Source: Chryseobacterium gallinarum (GTDB taxonomy: Bacteria > Bacteroidota > Bacteroidia > Flavobacteriales > Weeksellaceae). From it: a stretch of 64,000 nt of DNA. Under the pieces are notes generated by a model. It was not told where the DNA came from and ran no database searches. It worked only from the letters and a program-made list of their open reading frames with translations. Position 1 is the first letter of the stretch; each line of letters starts with the position of its first letter. Positions 45,102 to 52,747 of the stretch are shown here, piece by piece. A program made the translations under genes and the position numbers. The stretch is from positions 806,001 to 870,000 of the forward strand of contig NZ_CP009928.1 in the NCBI RefSeq assembly GCF_001021975.1, in the 5' to 3' direction.

Positions 45102-45307
45102 AAGTAACAGATTTAAACGGTTGCCCTATTGAAGTAACCGACCTTGATGAAGCAATCAGAATAACAGCGGATTACAAGGAATACAGGCACAAAGAGAAAA
45201 GTTTTTCCGAGTTCGACAAACGGCAAAATGCGTATTGGACGGATATGTACGAAAAACTGACGGCACTCAAAAAACAATCATTAACAATTAAAATTTCAGA
45301 ACGATGA
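45098..45307 (+). CDS. 69-residue ICE hypothetical protein
   Basis: A small helical protein (MKVTDLNGCPIEVTDLDEA, YRHKEKSFSEFDKRQNAYW). It overlaps its neighbours at both ends (45098-45101 with the gene before and 45304-45307 with the PRTRC E gene). This compact coupling is the main evidence that it is real. No family was recognised. Confidence 0.65.
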   Translation: MKVTDLNGCPIEVTDLDEAIRITADYKEYRHKEKSFSEFDKRQNAYWTDMYEKLTALKKQSLTIKISER

Positions 45308-45915
45308 ACACGAATTTTTTCAATCAGATACAGCAGTTGGACTTTACAGGCGTATTGCAACTGAACATTTCAAAAGGAGCAGAAAATAACCTAATCGTAT
45401 CGGTATTGCTCAATAACGAGCAATGCGGAGATAACGCCAAAAAACTTATTCCCCCATTGACATTTAACGCCACACCACAGGAGTTTGACGAGGGATTTTT
45501 TGAGCAGATAACCACGCCTATACAAACCATTTCGGGTGTAATGGTGGATATGGAAAAATTCCTAAAACAAATGGAAGAAGTCAAAAAACAATCCGCAATG
45601 GAGAAAGAAAAAGCCGAGAAAGCCAAAAAGGAAAAAGAAGCCAAAGACAAGAAGTACAAAGAAAGTATGGCAAAGGTGGACGAGTTAGAAAAAGAGGGCA
45701 AACACCGTGAAGCGTGGATGAAAGTTCCCGACATTACCGAGTTCCCCGAAAAAGCGGACGAGATACGCAAACGCAAAACTTCATTGTCCGACAAATTCGC
45801 CTCTCCGAGCCTTTTCGGGGCAATGGAAGAAGCAACGCCCGAACCGCCACAAGCGGAAGAAGTTACAGCCGACTATCCCATAGACGAAACGGAGGAAGAA
45901 GAAAACGAGTATTAA
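45304..45915 (+). CDS. PRTRC system protein E
   Basis: A 203-residue component of the PRTRC (ParB-related, ThiF-related) cassette found on plasmids and ICEs. The N-terminal domain (FFNQIQQLDFTGVLQLNISK, LIPPLTFNATPQEFDEGFF) is the family core. A long Lys/Glu coiled coil (MEKEKAEKAKKEKEAKDKK) occupies about 95-125, and the C-terminus is very acidic (DETEEEENEY). It overlaps the 69-residue gene by four bases. The biochemical function is unknown. Confidence 0.85.
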   Translation: MNTNFFNQIQQLDFTGVLQLNISKGAENNLIVSVLLNNEQCGDNAKKLIPPLTFNATPQEFDEGFFEQITTPIQTISGVMVDMEKFLKQMEEVKKQSAMEKEKAEKAKKEKEAKDKKYKESMAKVDELEKEGKHREAWMKVPDITEFPEKADEIRKRKTSLSDKFASPSLFGAMEEATPEPPQAEEVTADYPIDETEEEENEY

Positions 45916-45933
45916 CCATTAAAAACGAATAGT

Positions 45934-46152
45934 ATGTTATTAGCAACGCAATTAGAGCGAGTTTTTATACTCAAAGATAAAGGACAGGACATCAGACTGA
46001 CCGACCCCGAACCACGTTGGGGCGTGAAAGCCGTAATGAATTTTTACGCCAATATGTACCCGATACTGACAACGGCAAAAGTATCTGCACCACAAATCAA
46101 AGACGATGCAGTCGAGTACAAATTTGAGAGCGTAATGGGAACAAAAGGTTAA
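45934..46152 (+). CDS. PRTRC system protein C
   Basis: A 72-residue protein matching the short C component. It begins LLATQLERVFILKDKGQ, then IRLTDPEPRWGVKAVMNFY, and ends VEYKFESVMGTKG. It lies between E and the probable F component, 18 bases from each. Function unknown; genetic linkage to ThiF and B is the family's main clue. Confidence 0.85.
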   Translation: MLLATQLERVFILKDKGQDIRLTDPEPRWGVKAVMNFYANMYPILTTAKVSAPQIKDDAVEYKFESVMGTKG

Positions 46153-46169
46153 TCCAAAAATCAAAAACG

Positions 46170-47345
46170 ATGAATTATGCAACGCAACATCATATCGGGA
46201 GTTATCAGCATACCCGAACAGAAACGGCAACGGCAGTTGCACCGACAGTTGGGCGAGTTCGCCAATTGGCTACAAAGACCAAAGGACGCAAACCAAGTGC
46301 AAAAGGACAAACAGAAATCCGTACCGATAGCAATGCTACCAATGGTATTCTGAAATGTACCTTTCTGCCTAAACTGAAAACGGCACAATCCGTACAGGCT
46401 TGTAAGGGAACAGCAAAAACGGAGAGGGATTTTTACAAGTCCCTTTCCAAACTTGCCGAGCATTACGGCATTGAGCCAATGCAGACCAAAGATTTTGGTT
46501 TTCCCTACAATATCGCATTGGGTATGTGGGATATGGAAGCCAAAGTAAACCGCACCAACATCAATTGGGATAGTTTTAAATTGTTACAGGACAGTAAGAA
46601 AACTTTTTTGGTAAGCGAGGAACGGTACAACACAGGTACAACCCTGTATTATATTCCGATTGTACCACTTTTCAGAATGTTGCACGATAAAGGGCGAAAA
46701 CACAATGCACATTTACTCTTATCGGTTTGCAGTTATCTGTACCATATCGCCAATATTCCGTATTACAGGCAACAAGACAGCTATCTGTATTGGCTATATG
46801 AAACACATAAAGATTGGGTGGAACAGGACGATGAAACGGACGAAACCGAATGTTACAGAAATGAAATAAAGCGAGCCGAGTGGATTGGCGACAACATTGA
46901 ACAAAAACTGTTTAACCGTATCAATCTGACCTTATTTGAAAAGCGTTTGAGCCGTTTCAAAAGCCGTGATACATTCGACAGGGAATGTTGGCAGGTGGCG
47001 TGTAATGCCTTTGCCCTTTATACGGAATATCCGAACGCCACCATTTTCAGAAACGCACCAATGCCCGAACAAGACCCCTATAACGATGATTACGATAACG
47101 AAGCAATCACAATGGAAAAGTATATTTCATTTATTGCCGATACCAAAGGTTGGTTGTATGAAAGCCTTAAAGACAGTATCAACAACGAGTTTAACGAATA
47201 CGGCATATTGGAAGAACCGACCATTTGCAAATCCTTTGACGGCAATAAAATAGAAGCAAACAATCTTGACTTTGAAAACCGTCTGTTTGCCCTATTGGAC
47301 GACATCTGCACCCTATTGTATGCCTATAAAAGCACAGCAAAATGA
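46170..47345 (+). CDS. PRTRC-cluster protein, possibly the F component
   Basis: A 391-residue protein. Residues about 1-60 are Thr/Ala/Lys-rich and probably disordered. The rest is helical with many aromatic residues (ALGMWDMEAKVNRTNINWD, LYYIPIVPLFRMLHDKGRK, AHLLLSVCSYLYHIANI, DRECWQVACNAFALY). Its place between C and B is where PRTRC F commonly lies, but I could not verify the family signature, hence the cautious name. The stop overlaps the start of protein B as ATGA. Confidence 0.65.
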   Translation: MNYATQHHIGSYQHTRTETATAVAPTVGRVRQLATKTKGRKPSAKGQTEIRTDSNATNGILKCTFLPKLKTAQSVQACKGTAKTERDFYKSLSKLAEHYGIEPMQTKDFGFPYNIALGMWDMEAKVNRTNINWDSFKLLQDSKKTFLVSEERYNTGTTLYYIPIVPLFRMLHDKGRKHNAHLLLSVCSYLYHIANIPYYRQQDSYLYWLYETHKDWVEQDDETDETECYRNEIKRAEWIGDNIEQKLFNRINLTLFEKRLSRFKSRDTFDRECWQVACNAFALYTEYPNATIFRNAPMPEQDPYNDDYDNEAITMEKYISFIADTKGWLYESLKDSINNEFNEYGILEEPTICKSFDGNKIEANNLDFENRLFALLDDICTLLYAYKSTAK

Positions 47346-48067
47346 ACGACGAAAATAACATAACAGAGAATTTCGGAACACTATACCACCCGAAATCCGC
47401 TTTGGTTTTCTATGAAACCAAAGGCGAAAATTCAGATGTGTATGTGGAGCATTTTGATATGGATAAAAATGGCAACCCAATCAACGCCCACCCATTGACC
47501 GTAAAGGAAGCCAAAGTATTGGCAAAGTCCTTACAGACTGATGAAGAAAAGAACCAAGCCTTTTTAAAGCCAAAGGGAATTTTGCCGACCAATATTCTGC
47601 ATATCAATCCTAATGCTGAAAAAGGTACGGTGCTATGGTACACCAAAACACAGCAACGGCAAATGTATTTTGTTGATAGCTTGAATATACCGAGCGGAAA
47701 GGCACAAGTACCGCCAATGCTATGGTACGCCAATAAAAACAGCCTTGCCGTCTTTGCACTTACAACAGACAGAAGACCGACAGAAAAAACGCCCTTGCAT
47801 TACGCTCCGTTTTTTAACATCTATGAAGACGGCAAAGTATGTATGGGTACGGTAAGCATTGATATTAAAAATTCCGCTTCGGTGGAAGAATTTATACAGG
47901 CTTGGGAAAGCTATTTTTTCAACAGCTATTTCAGCCACTTATTGGGACGGCACAGCCCCATAAAAGGAAATTGCGTAACCGTATGGAAAGACTTAATCGG
48001 AACAGATAAACCCTTTCCAAAAGAGGTATTGAAAAAGAACAACAGAACCCTTAAAAATCTATTGTAA
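47342..48067 (+). CDS. PRTRC system protein B
   Basis: 241 residues, matching the PRTRC B family. Features are FGTLYHPKSALVFYETKGEN, GILPTNILHINPNAEKGTVLWY, YFVDSLNIPSGKAQVPPMLWY and the conserved VCMGTVSIDIKNSASVEEF. The TAA overlaps the ATG of the ThiF gene (TAATG), so B and ThiF are coupled. Unknown function. Confidence 0.88.
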   Translation: MNDENNITENFGTLYHPKSALVFYETKGENSDVYVEHFDMDKNGNPINAHPLTVKEAKVLAKSLQTDEEKNQAFLKPKGILPTNILHINPNAEKGTVLWYTKTQQRQMYFVDSLNIPSGKAQVPPMLWYANKNSLAVFALTTDRRPTEKTPLHYAPFFNIYEDGKVCMGTVSIDIKNSASVEEFIQAWESYFFNSYFSHLLGRHSPIKGNCVTVWKDLIGTDKPFPKEVLKKNNRTLKNLL

Positions 48068-48882
48068 TGAATACACAGGAAACAACAAAAACAGCCGTAC
48101 ATTTTACGGACAACTATTTGCTCAATCCTACCAACCCGATTTCGGTAAACCTAATCGGTGCAGGTGGCACAGGCTCAAAGGTATTGACCGCCTTATTGGA
48201 AATAAACGAGAGCCTTTTAGCGTTAGGGCACGCAGGATTACAGGTGCGTTTATGGGACGATGATATTATCACAACCGCAAATTTAGGCAGACAGCGTTTT
48301 TTTGAAAGCGAAACAGGATTGTACAAATCCGTTGCGTTAATCAACCGTGTCAATAGGTGTATCGGTACGAATTGGAAAGCCGAAACGGTAAAGTTTGAAA
48401 AGGACAAATTCGGCAGGTTGCCCGAAAACGCAAGGGCAATCCTAACCATTACCTGTGTGGACAATGTACAGGCGAGGTTTGGAGTGGCTGAAATCCTGAA
48501 AGAAACAAGCCACCGCAGACACTACCAAGACGACCCAAAGTATTGGTTGGACTTCGGTAACAGCCAACACACAGGGCAAGTCCTACTATCTACAATAGGA
48601 ACTATCAAACAACCCAATTCAGAAAAGTACCAAACGGTGGCGAGCCTGCCAATGGTTACAGATGAGTATGGCGAATTGCTGAAGCAATCCGAAAAGGATG
48701 ATAACACGCCAAGTTGCTCATTGGAGGAAGCATTGCAAAAGCAGGATTTGTTTATCAATGGCTCATTGGCTCAAATGGGCTGTGATTTGCTTTGGGGGGT
48801 GTTCCGCTACGGAATGACCGAATACAGGGGATTTTTTCACAATCTGAAAGATTACCGCACCCACCCGATAAAAGTCGCCTGA
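48067..48882 (+). CDS. PRTRC system ThiF family protein
   Basis: A 271-residue E1-like adenylyltransferase domain protein. NLIGAGGTGSKVLTALLEI near 33 is the nucleotide-binding Rossmann loop. RLWDDDIITTANLGRQRF near 60 carries the conserved Asp and Arg of ThiF/MoeB/UBA enzymes. ITCVDNVQARFGVAE near 118 and LDFGNSQHTGQVLLST near 161 follow. I see no zinc-binding CxxC pairs. In ThiF-like enzymes the Arg/Asp residues activate the C-terminus of a partner; no Gly-Gly-tailed partner was recognised here. Last gene of the operon. Confidence 0.9.
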   Translation: MNTQETTKTAVHFTDNYLLNPTNPISVNLIGAGGTGSKVLTALLEINESLLALGHAGLQVRLWDDDIITTANLGRQRFFESETGLYKSVALINRVNRCIGTNWKAETVKFEKDKFGRLPENARAILTITCVDNVQARFGVAEILKETSHRRHYQDDPKYWLDFGNSQHTGQVLLSTIGTIKQPNSEKYQTVASLPMVTDEYGELLKQSEKDDNTPSCSLEEALQKQDLFINGSLAQMGCDLLWGVFRYGMTEYRGFFHNLKDYRTHPIKVA

Positions 48883-48883
48883 C

Positions 48884-48941
48884 CCGAAAAATCGGGCGGC
48901 AAAAAGACACTCCCTCCCGATGGTCGGGGCAGTCTTTTTGC
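48884..48941 (+). terminator. terminator of the ssb-PRTRC operon
   Basis: A first hairpin CCCGA/TCGGG (48883-48896) is followed by GCAAAAAGAC...GTCTTTTTGC (48899-48941) ending in a T-tract. Confidence 0.8.
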
Positions 48942-49319
48942 ATCAAAGCGGTGCAACCCCTTTGCCAAAATGCACCGCCACACAATTCCCTCACTTCACA
49001 TTTCACCAAAGAGGTTGCGACATCATCTCGTGGGATATTCGGTATCCCTTTCGTTTTTTTGGTAATGACTTCTTTTCTTTTCACATAGCGACCAAAGAAA
49101 AGAAGCAAAAGAACGTCGCTTTATTGATGAGGGATTTTAACTGAATGCTTGTCAAAGTGTGTTTTTATTTCTTTAAATTCGCTGTTAAAGAAGCGGACAT
49201 ACTGTTTTACGAGTTGAAAGTGATACAATCAAATTCGATGAAGTAATTGCTACTGTAAGCAAATCGAGATTTAACTGTGAAATTTTGGACGACAAAATTT
49301 ATGCATTACAACAAAAAAA
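48942..49319. other. gene-poor border between PRTRC operon and cargo island
   Basis: No complete gene. It contains copy 1 of the cargo-flanking repeat (49071-49120) and a frame open from 49189 to 49372 without a start codon (GHTVLRVESDTIKF, then FNCEILDDKIYAL), which may be the remnant of a decayed gene. Confidence 0.4.
49071..49120. repeat. cargo-flanking direct repeat, copy 1
   Basis: It shares TTCTTTTCACA-x-AGCGA, an A-rich centre and AAGCAAAAGAACGT-x-GCT with copy 2 at 51951-51996. Confidence 0.7.
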
Positions 49320-49925
49320 ATGGCAGAGTTTTGGGAAGAAGCATTTAAGGACAAACAGGAAATGTGGGGCTTAGAACCTGCAAAATCTGCGATAGTGACA
49401 AATGATTTTTTTATTGCCAATAATGTGAAAAACGTTTTAATTCCCGGTGTGGGCTATGGACGAAATGCCAATGTGTTTATACAAAGCGGAATGACTGTAA
49501 CCGGAATTGAAATTTCCGAAACCGCAATCGGCATAGCAAAAAAACATTTCGGTAATGATTTAGAAATTTATCACGGTTCAGTAACCGAAATGCCTTTTGA
49601 TACTAAATTGTATGACGGCATATTTTGTTATGCCTTAATTCACTTATTAGACAAAACCGAACGAATAAAACTAATCACGGACTGTTATAACCAACTGACC
49701 GAAAATGGTTATATGATATTCACCACTATTACAAAAGATGCCAAAACTTACGGTCAAGGAACCTACATCAGCAAAGACAGGTTTGAAATGTTTGGCGGAG
49801 TAAAAATGTTCTTTTACGATAGGGAAACCATAGCTGAAGAATTTGGGAAAGCAGGACTTTTTGAATTTTCGGAAATTAAGGAGAACTACCCTTTTTACAT
49901 CATAAAGTGTAAAAAAGGAGTATAA
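49320..49925 (+). CDS. SAM-dependent methyltransferase
   Basis: A class I methyltransferase of 201 residues. Motif I is VLIPGVGYGRNANVFIQSG near 41, motif II/III VTGIEISETAIGIAKKHF near 62, and motif IV YDGIFCYALIHLL near 98. It most resembles small TehB/thiopurine-type methyltransferases acting on small molecules; no DNA- or rRNA-binding extension is seen. First gene inside the repeat-bounded cargo island. Confidence 0.85.
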   Translation: MAEFWEEAFKDKQEMWGLEPAKSAIVTNDFFIANNVKNVLIPGVGYGRNANVFIQSGMTVTGIEISETAIGIAKKHFGNDLEIYHGSVTEMPFDTKLYDGIFCYALIHLLDKTERIKLITDCYNQLTENGYMIFTTITKDAKTYGQGTYISKDRFEMFGGVKMFFYDRETIAEEFGKAGLFEFSEIKENYPFYIIKCKKGV

Positions 49926-49928
49926 AAC

Positions 49929-49959
49929 AAAAGTGCCGTACACGAGGAACGGCACTTTT
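49929..49959. terminator. bidirectional terminator
   Basis: AAAAGTGCCGT / ACGGCACTTTT perfect stem with a 9-base loop, between the convergent methyltransferase and SnoaL-like genes. Confidence 0.88.
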
Positions 49960-49965
49960 AATTTT

Positions 49966-50406
49966 TCAGGATTTAATTTCCGTTTTATCCTGCCAATTAA
50001 AATAGCCTATTCTTTTGGAAACCAGCCATTGGCTATCCACACGAATGTACTCATCTTCATAAATAGCTCCAATGGTGGTCTTTAATTTTTTACCATTTTC
50101 ATTGCTTATCAGCGTAATCAAACAATAGCAGATACCGCTTGTGGAATTTCCGTTTATGGTAACGATTTGCTGACCATTAAAGTGGTAAGCCGTTTCAATT
50201 TCTTGATGAAATTCATTGAATGCATCAAGCATTTCTTTTCTGCCCCGAAGTTTTAAAATGGTTTTTCCCTTCGCTATTGTTTCGGATACGGCATTTTCTG
50301 AAAATAACTGTACCTGATTTTCAAAGTCCTTTTTATCTCCAAGAATTGCAATTTTATCAACGAGTTCTTTTAGGGCAATTTTGTCTTCTAATTCAGTTGC
50401 ATTCAT
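49966..50406 (-). CDS. SnoaL-like / NTF2-fold protein
   Basis: A 146-residue cone-shaped NTF2-fold protein. The first helix IALKELVDKIAILGDKKDFENQVQLF-type pattern (residues about 9-34), LFSENAVSETIAKG, and GRKEMLDAFNEFHQEIETAYHFNGQQIV (about 55-82) are typical of SnoaL_4 members, as is DSQWLVSKRIGYFNW near the end. These proteins are often isomerases or hydrolases in small-molecule pathways. It is 14 bases downstream of the MDR reductase gene, so the two form an operon. Confidence 0.83.
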   Translation of the reverse strand: MNATELEDKIALKELVDKIAILGDKKDFENQVQLFSENAVSETIAKGKTILKLRGRKEMLDAFNEFHQEIETAYHFNGQQIVTINGNSTSGICYCLITLISNENGKKLKTTIGAIYEDEYIRVDSQWLVSKRIGYFNWQDKTEIKS

Positions 50407-50420
50407 AATTTCATCTCACA

Positions 50421-51452
50421 TTAAACAGTTAATGCAATTTTACCCTGTATATGCCCCTTTGCGGCTCTTTCGTGTGCTTTACGGGCATCAGCCAATGGGA
50501 TAATACTATCAATAACCACTTTGATTGTTCCATCATCAAGCAAACGGGCAAGTTCCGAAAGTTGTGTACCATTGGAACGTACTTGCGTGGCAGACACTTT
50601 AACTCCTAATTTTTGGGCTTCCTCAGCACCGGAAAAACCTAACGGAAAAATCGGGAATAACGAACCGCCCTTTTTAAGTGTTTTCAGAAAACGTCCTGCC
50701 GAAGAACCGCCAACACAATCAACAACCAAGTCTATATCAGAGAAAATCTCATCTGCATTATGTTTCGTATAGTCAATAAATTCGTCCGCACCCAATTCAC
50801 GCAAAATGCTTTCCTGTTTGCCTGAAGCTACTGCAATCACGTATGCCCCTTTCCACTTTGCCAACTGCACTACAAAATGACCCACTCCGCCTGCTGCACC
50901 ATTTATAAGCACTTTCTTCCCTGCAAGCGGTATAGGTTCGTGTCGGTTCGGTTGTAGCGGATTAGGTTCGTTATGTCCAAGTTCAATCAAAAACTGCCAA
51001 GCCGTAAGCAATGACATCGGTGCAGCGGCAGCTTTAATAAAATCAATATTTTTAGGTTTCAAAGCCAATTCTGAAACAGCTACACTTACATATTCCGCAT
51101 ACGCCTGGCTATCTCCGTAACTCGGAAATCGTACCATCGCATACACTTCATCGCCAACGGAAAATTCCGTTACATCTTCACCCAATGCGACAATTTCACC
51201 CGATATATCCGTACCCAGAATAATAGGAAACGGCACTTTGGGTTGCCATTCGGGAGGTAGCATCGAATATCCGTCACGTAGATACCAATCAGGAGGATTT
51301 AACCCGATTGCTTTTACTTTTACCAATACTTCTCCTTTTTTTACCTCAGGAATAGGTGCATCTTCATAACGAAGCACTTCCGGTCCGCCAAATTCGTGTT
51401 GTCTTACCGCTTTCATAACAGCGGATATATTACTTTCTTGTTTTAAACTCAT
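50421..51452 (-). CDS. NAD(P)-dependent quinone oxidoreductase-like MDR protein
   Basis: A 343-residue medium-chain reductase of the zinc-free quinone-reductase type. The N-terminal catalytic domain opens MKAVRQHEFGGPEVLRYED; an upstream Met at 51452 adds 12 residues. GLNPPDWYLRDG and LGTDISGEIVALGEDV follow. The NADPH site is LINGAAGGVGHFVVQLAKW near 170, and the C-terminus has AHERAAKGHIQGKIAL. The gene is divergent from an hxlR regulator gene, an arrangement in which HxlR proteins commonly control reductases that handle electrophiles or quinones. Confidence 0.88.
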   Translation of the reverse strand: MSLKQESNISAVMKAVRQHEFGGPEVLRYEDAPIPEVKKGEVLVKVKAIGLNPPDWYLRDGYSMLPPEWQPKVPFPIILGTDISGEIVALGEDVTEFSVGDEVYAMVRFPSYGDSQAYAEYVSVAVSELALKPKNIDFIKAAAAPMSLLTAWQFLIELGHNEPNPLQPNRHEPIPLAGKKVLINGAAGGVGHFVVQLAKWKGAYVIAVASGKQESILRELGADEFIDYTKHNADEIFSDIDLVVDCVGGSSAGRFLKTLKKGGSLFPIFPLGFSGAEEAQKLGVKVSATQVRSNGTQLSELARLLDDGTIKVVIDSIIPLADARKAHERAAKGHIQGKIALTV

Positions 51453-51478
51453 TTCTTATTTAGTATTTAATTGAGCAA

Positions 51479-51536
51479 CAAAATTATATTATATGTATCT
51501 TTGCCACAAGTATGTACATTTTTGTATGCTACATAC
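51479..51536. promoter_or_regulatory. divergent promoters and HxlR-type operator
   Basis: A leftward -7 box TAATTTTG (51486-51479) serves the reductase, and a rightward box TATCTTTG (51496-51503) serves hxlR. Next to both lies an inverted repeat GTATGTA (51510-51516) / TACATAC (51530-51536), well placed for the HxlR dimer to control both. Confidence 0.6.
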
Positions 51537-51574
51537 CAATAGTAATGTATAATTGATAATCAATGATATAAAAA

Positions 51575-51925
51575 ATGAAAAAGAAAGAAAAAATTTGCCC
51601 CGAGGAAACAACATGCTCTGTTGATTACGCTTTCAGACGCATCGGAGGTAAATATAAAGGTAGAATTTTATGGTATTTGCACGAACATCAAATTTTGCGA
51701 TACGGCGAACTAACCCGAACAATGCCTGACATTACGACCAAAATGCTGACCCAAACGTTAAGGGAACTGGAAGCCGATAATTTGATTAACAGAAAAGTAT
51801 ATCACGAAGTCCCACCCAAAGTGGAATATACATTAACGGAAACAGGCAAGGAACTTATACCATTTATCCAACACTTAAAAAATTGGGCAGACAAACAAAT
51901 TGAAAAGGAAGAAACAGGAAAGTAG
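51575..51925 (+). CDS. HxlR family transcriptional regulator
   Basis: A 116-residue winged-helix regulator. The N-terminal Cys in CPEETTCSVDYAFRRIGGKYKG matches redox- or aldehyde-sensing HxlR members. ILWYLHEHQILRYGELTRTMPDITTKMLTQTLRELEADNLI (about 28-68) is the DNA-binding wing. GKELIPFIQHLKNWADKQ ends the dimerisation helix. It probably represses the divergent reductase operon and itself. Two cysteines (residues about 8 and 14) are available as a sensor. Confidence 0.9.
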   Translation: MKKKEKICPEETTCSVDYAFRRIGGKYKGRILWYLHEHQILRYGELTRTMPDITTKMLTQTLRELEADNLINRKVYHEVPPKVEYTLTETGKELIPFIQHLKNWADKQIEKEETGK

Positions 51926-51950
51926 TAACTTGTTATAGGTTTATAATAAT

Positions 51951-51996
51951 TTCTTCTTTTCACACAGCGATTAAAAAATAAGCAAAAGAACGTTGC
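51951..51996. repeat. cargo-flanking direct repeat, copy 2
   Basis: Matches copy 1 (49071-49120) over TTCTTTTCACA, AGCGA and AAGCAAAAGAACGTTGCT with a few changes. The two copies enclose four cargo genes. Confidence 0.7.
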
Positions 51997-52038
51997 TAAT
52001 TGCTAACTGTAATGATGACTATTGGGTAAGTTTGAGGA

Positions 52039-52443
52039 TTAATTGTTCCTATAATATTCCGTAGCTATATCACTCACGCCCAAGCTAAAATATTTCTTAC
52101 CTTTACTTAATGCCTCAACAGCAGTCAAAAGCTCATCGGGGTCAGCGTATTTCAGTATATATCCCCAAACTCCGATTTCCAACATATCGGTAACGCTTTT
52201 TTTGTCGTCATTGGTGCTGGAGATAAGCACTTTTAAATCGGGGAACTTTCCGAGCAGGGCATTGGCTGCACCAAAATTTTCCTCTATGATGCAAACATCG
52301 GGTAATGTGTTGCTTTCTTCTATTTTTTGGATAGCTTCCTGTTCGTTTTCGGATTGGAAAAACAGTGTGTACCCGCTATCTTCAAGTTGTTTTTTGGTAA
52401 TATCACGAAGCCGTGCATTATCATCAATTAGTGCCAATTTCAT
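52039..52443 (-). CDS. receiver-only protein with Glu at the phosphorylation site
   Basis: A stand-alone CheY-like domain of 134 residues from MKLALIDDNARLRD. The acidic pair D7-D8 and the conserved Lys of YILKYADPDEL are present. The phosphoacceptor Asp is replaced by Glu at position 54 (LPDVCIIEENFG), which often mimics the phosphorylated state. There is no DNA-binding output domain. The frame remains open upstream to ATG 52617, adding 58 residues (TPEQISKNAHVIGVGARLFG); a promoter box lies further upstream at 52685-52692, so the longer protein or a leader peptide is possible. No partner kinase is in the window. Confidence 0.75.
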   Translation of the reverse strand: MKLALIDDNARLRDITKKQLEDSGYTLFFQSENEQEAIQKIEESNTLPDVCIIEENFGAANALLGKFPDLKVLISSTNDDKKSVTDMLEIGVWGYILKYADPDELLTAVEALSKGKKYFSLGVSDIATEYYRNN

Positions 52444-52617
52444 TGTATATGTTTTACAGTTCATAGTCTTAACAAAATATACAAGTGAGGACACCACAAA
52501 AAGAAAGCGTAGGCAGCCACACTCATTGGCATTAAGGCACTGGTACGCCTGACCCCCAAATAAGCGAGCGCCCACGCCTATGACGTGAGCGTTCTTACTT
52601 ATCTGTTCCGGGGTCAT
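52444..52617 (-). other. in-frame leader or N-terminal extension of the receiver gene
   Basis: Between promoter and receiver start the frame is open with ATG 52617, Gly/Cys-rich and hydrophobic near its end (LFVVSSLVYFVK). The DNA also has an imperfect hairpin AACGCTCACGTC / GGCGTGGGCGCT near 52,565-52,590. It could be a regulatory leader, a separate small peptide, or part of the receiver protein. Confidence 0.4.
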
Positions 52618-52684
52618 AAAAATTACCAGTTTTTAATGCGGAACTTAAAGTAAAAACACTTTAAGCATTTCTATATTTTCAAAA

Positions 52685-52692
52685 CAAAGATA
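52685..52692 (-). promoter_or_regulatory. -7 box for the receiver gene
   Basis: TATCTTTG on the minus strand with a TTG 20 bases upstream, in the gap between the S24 repressor gene and the receiver gene. Confidence 0.5.
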
Positions 52693-52747
52693 GCAAAGCT
52701 ATAAATGATGAGCAACATCATTCAGCACAAATCATCTTTCTAATTGA

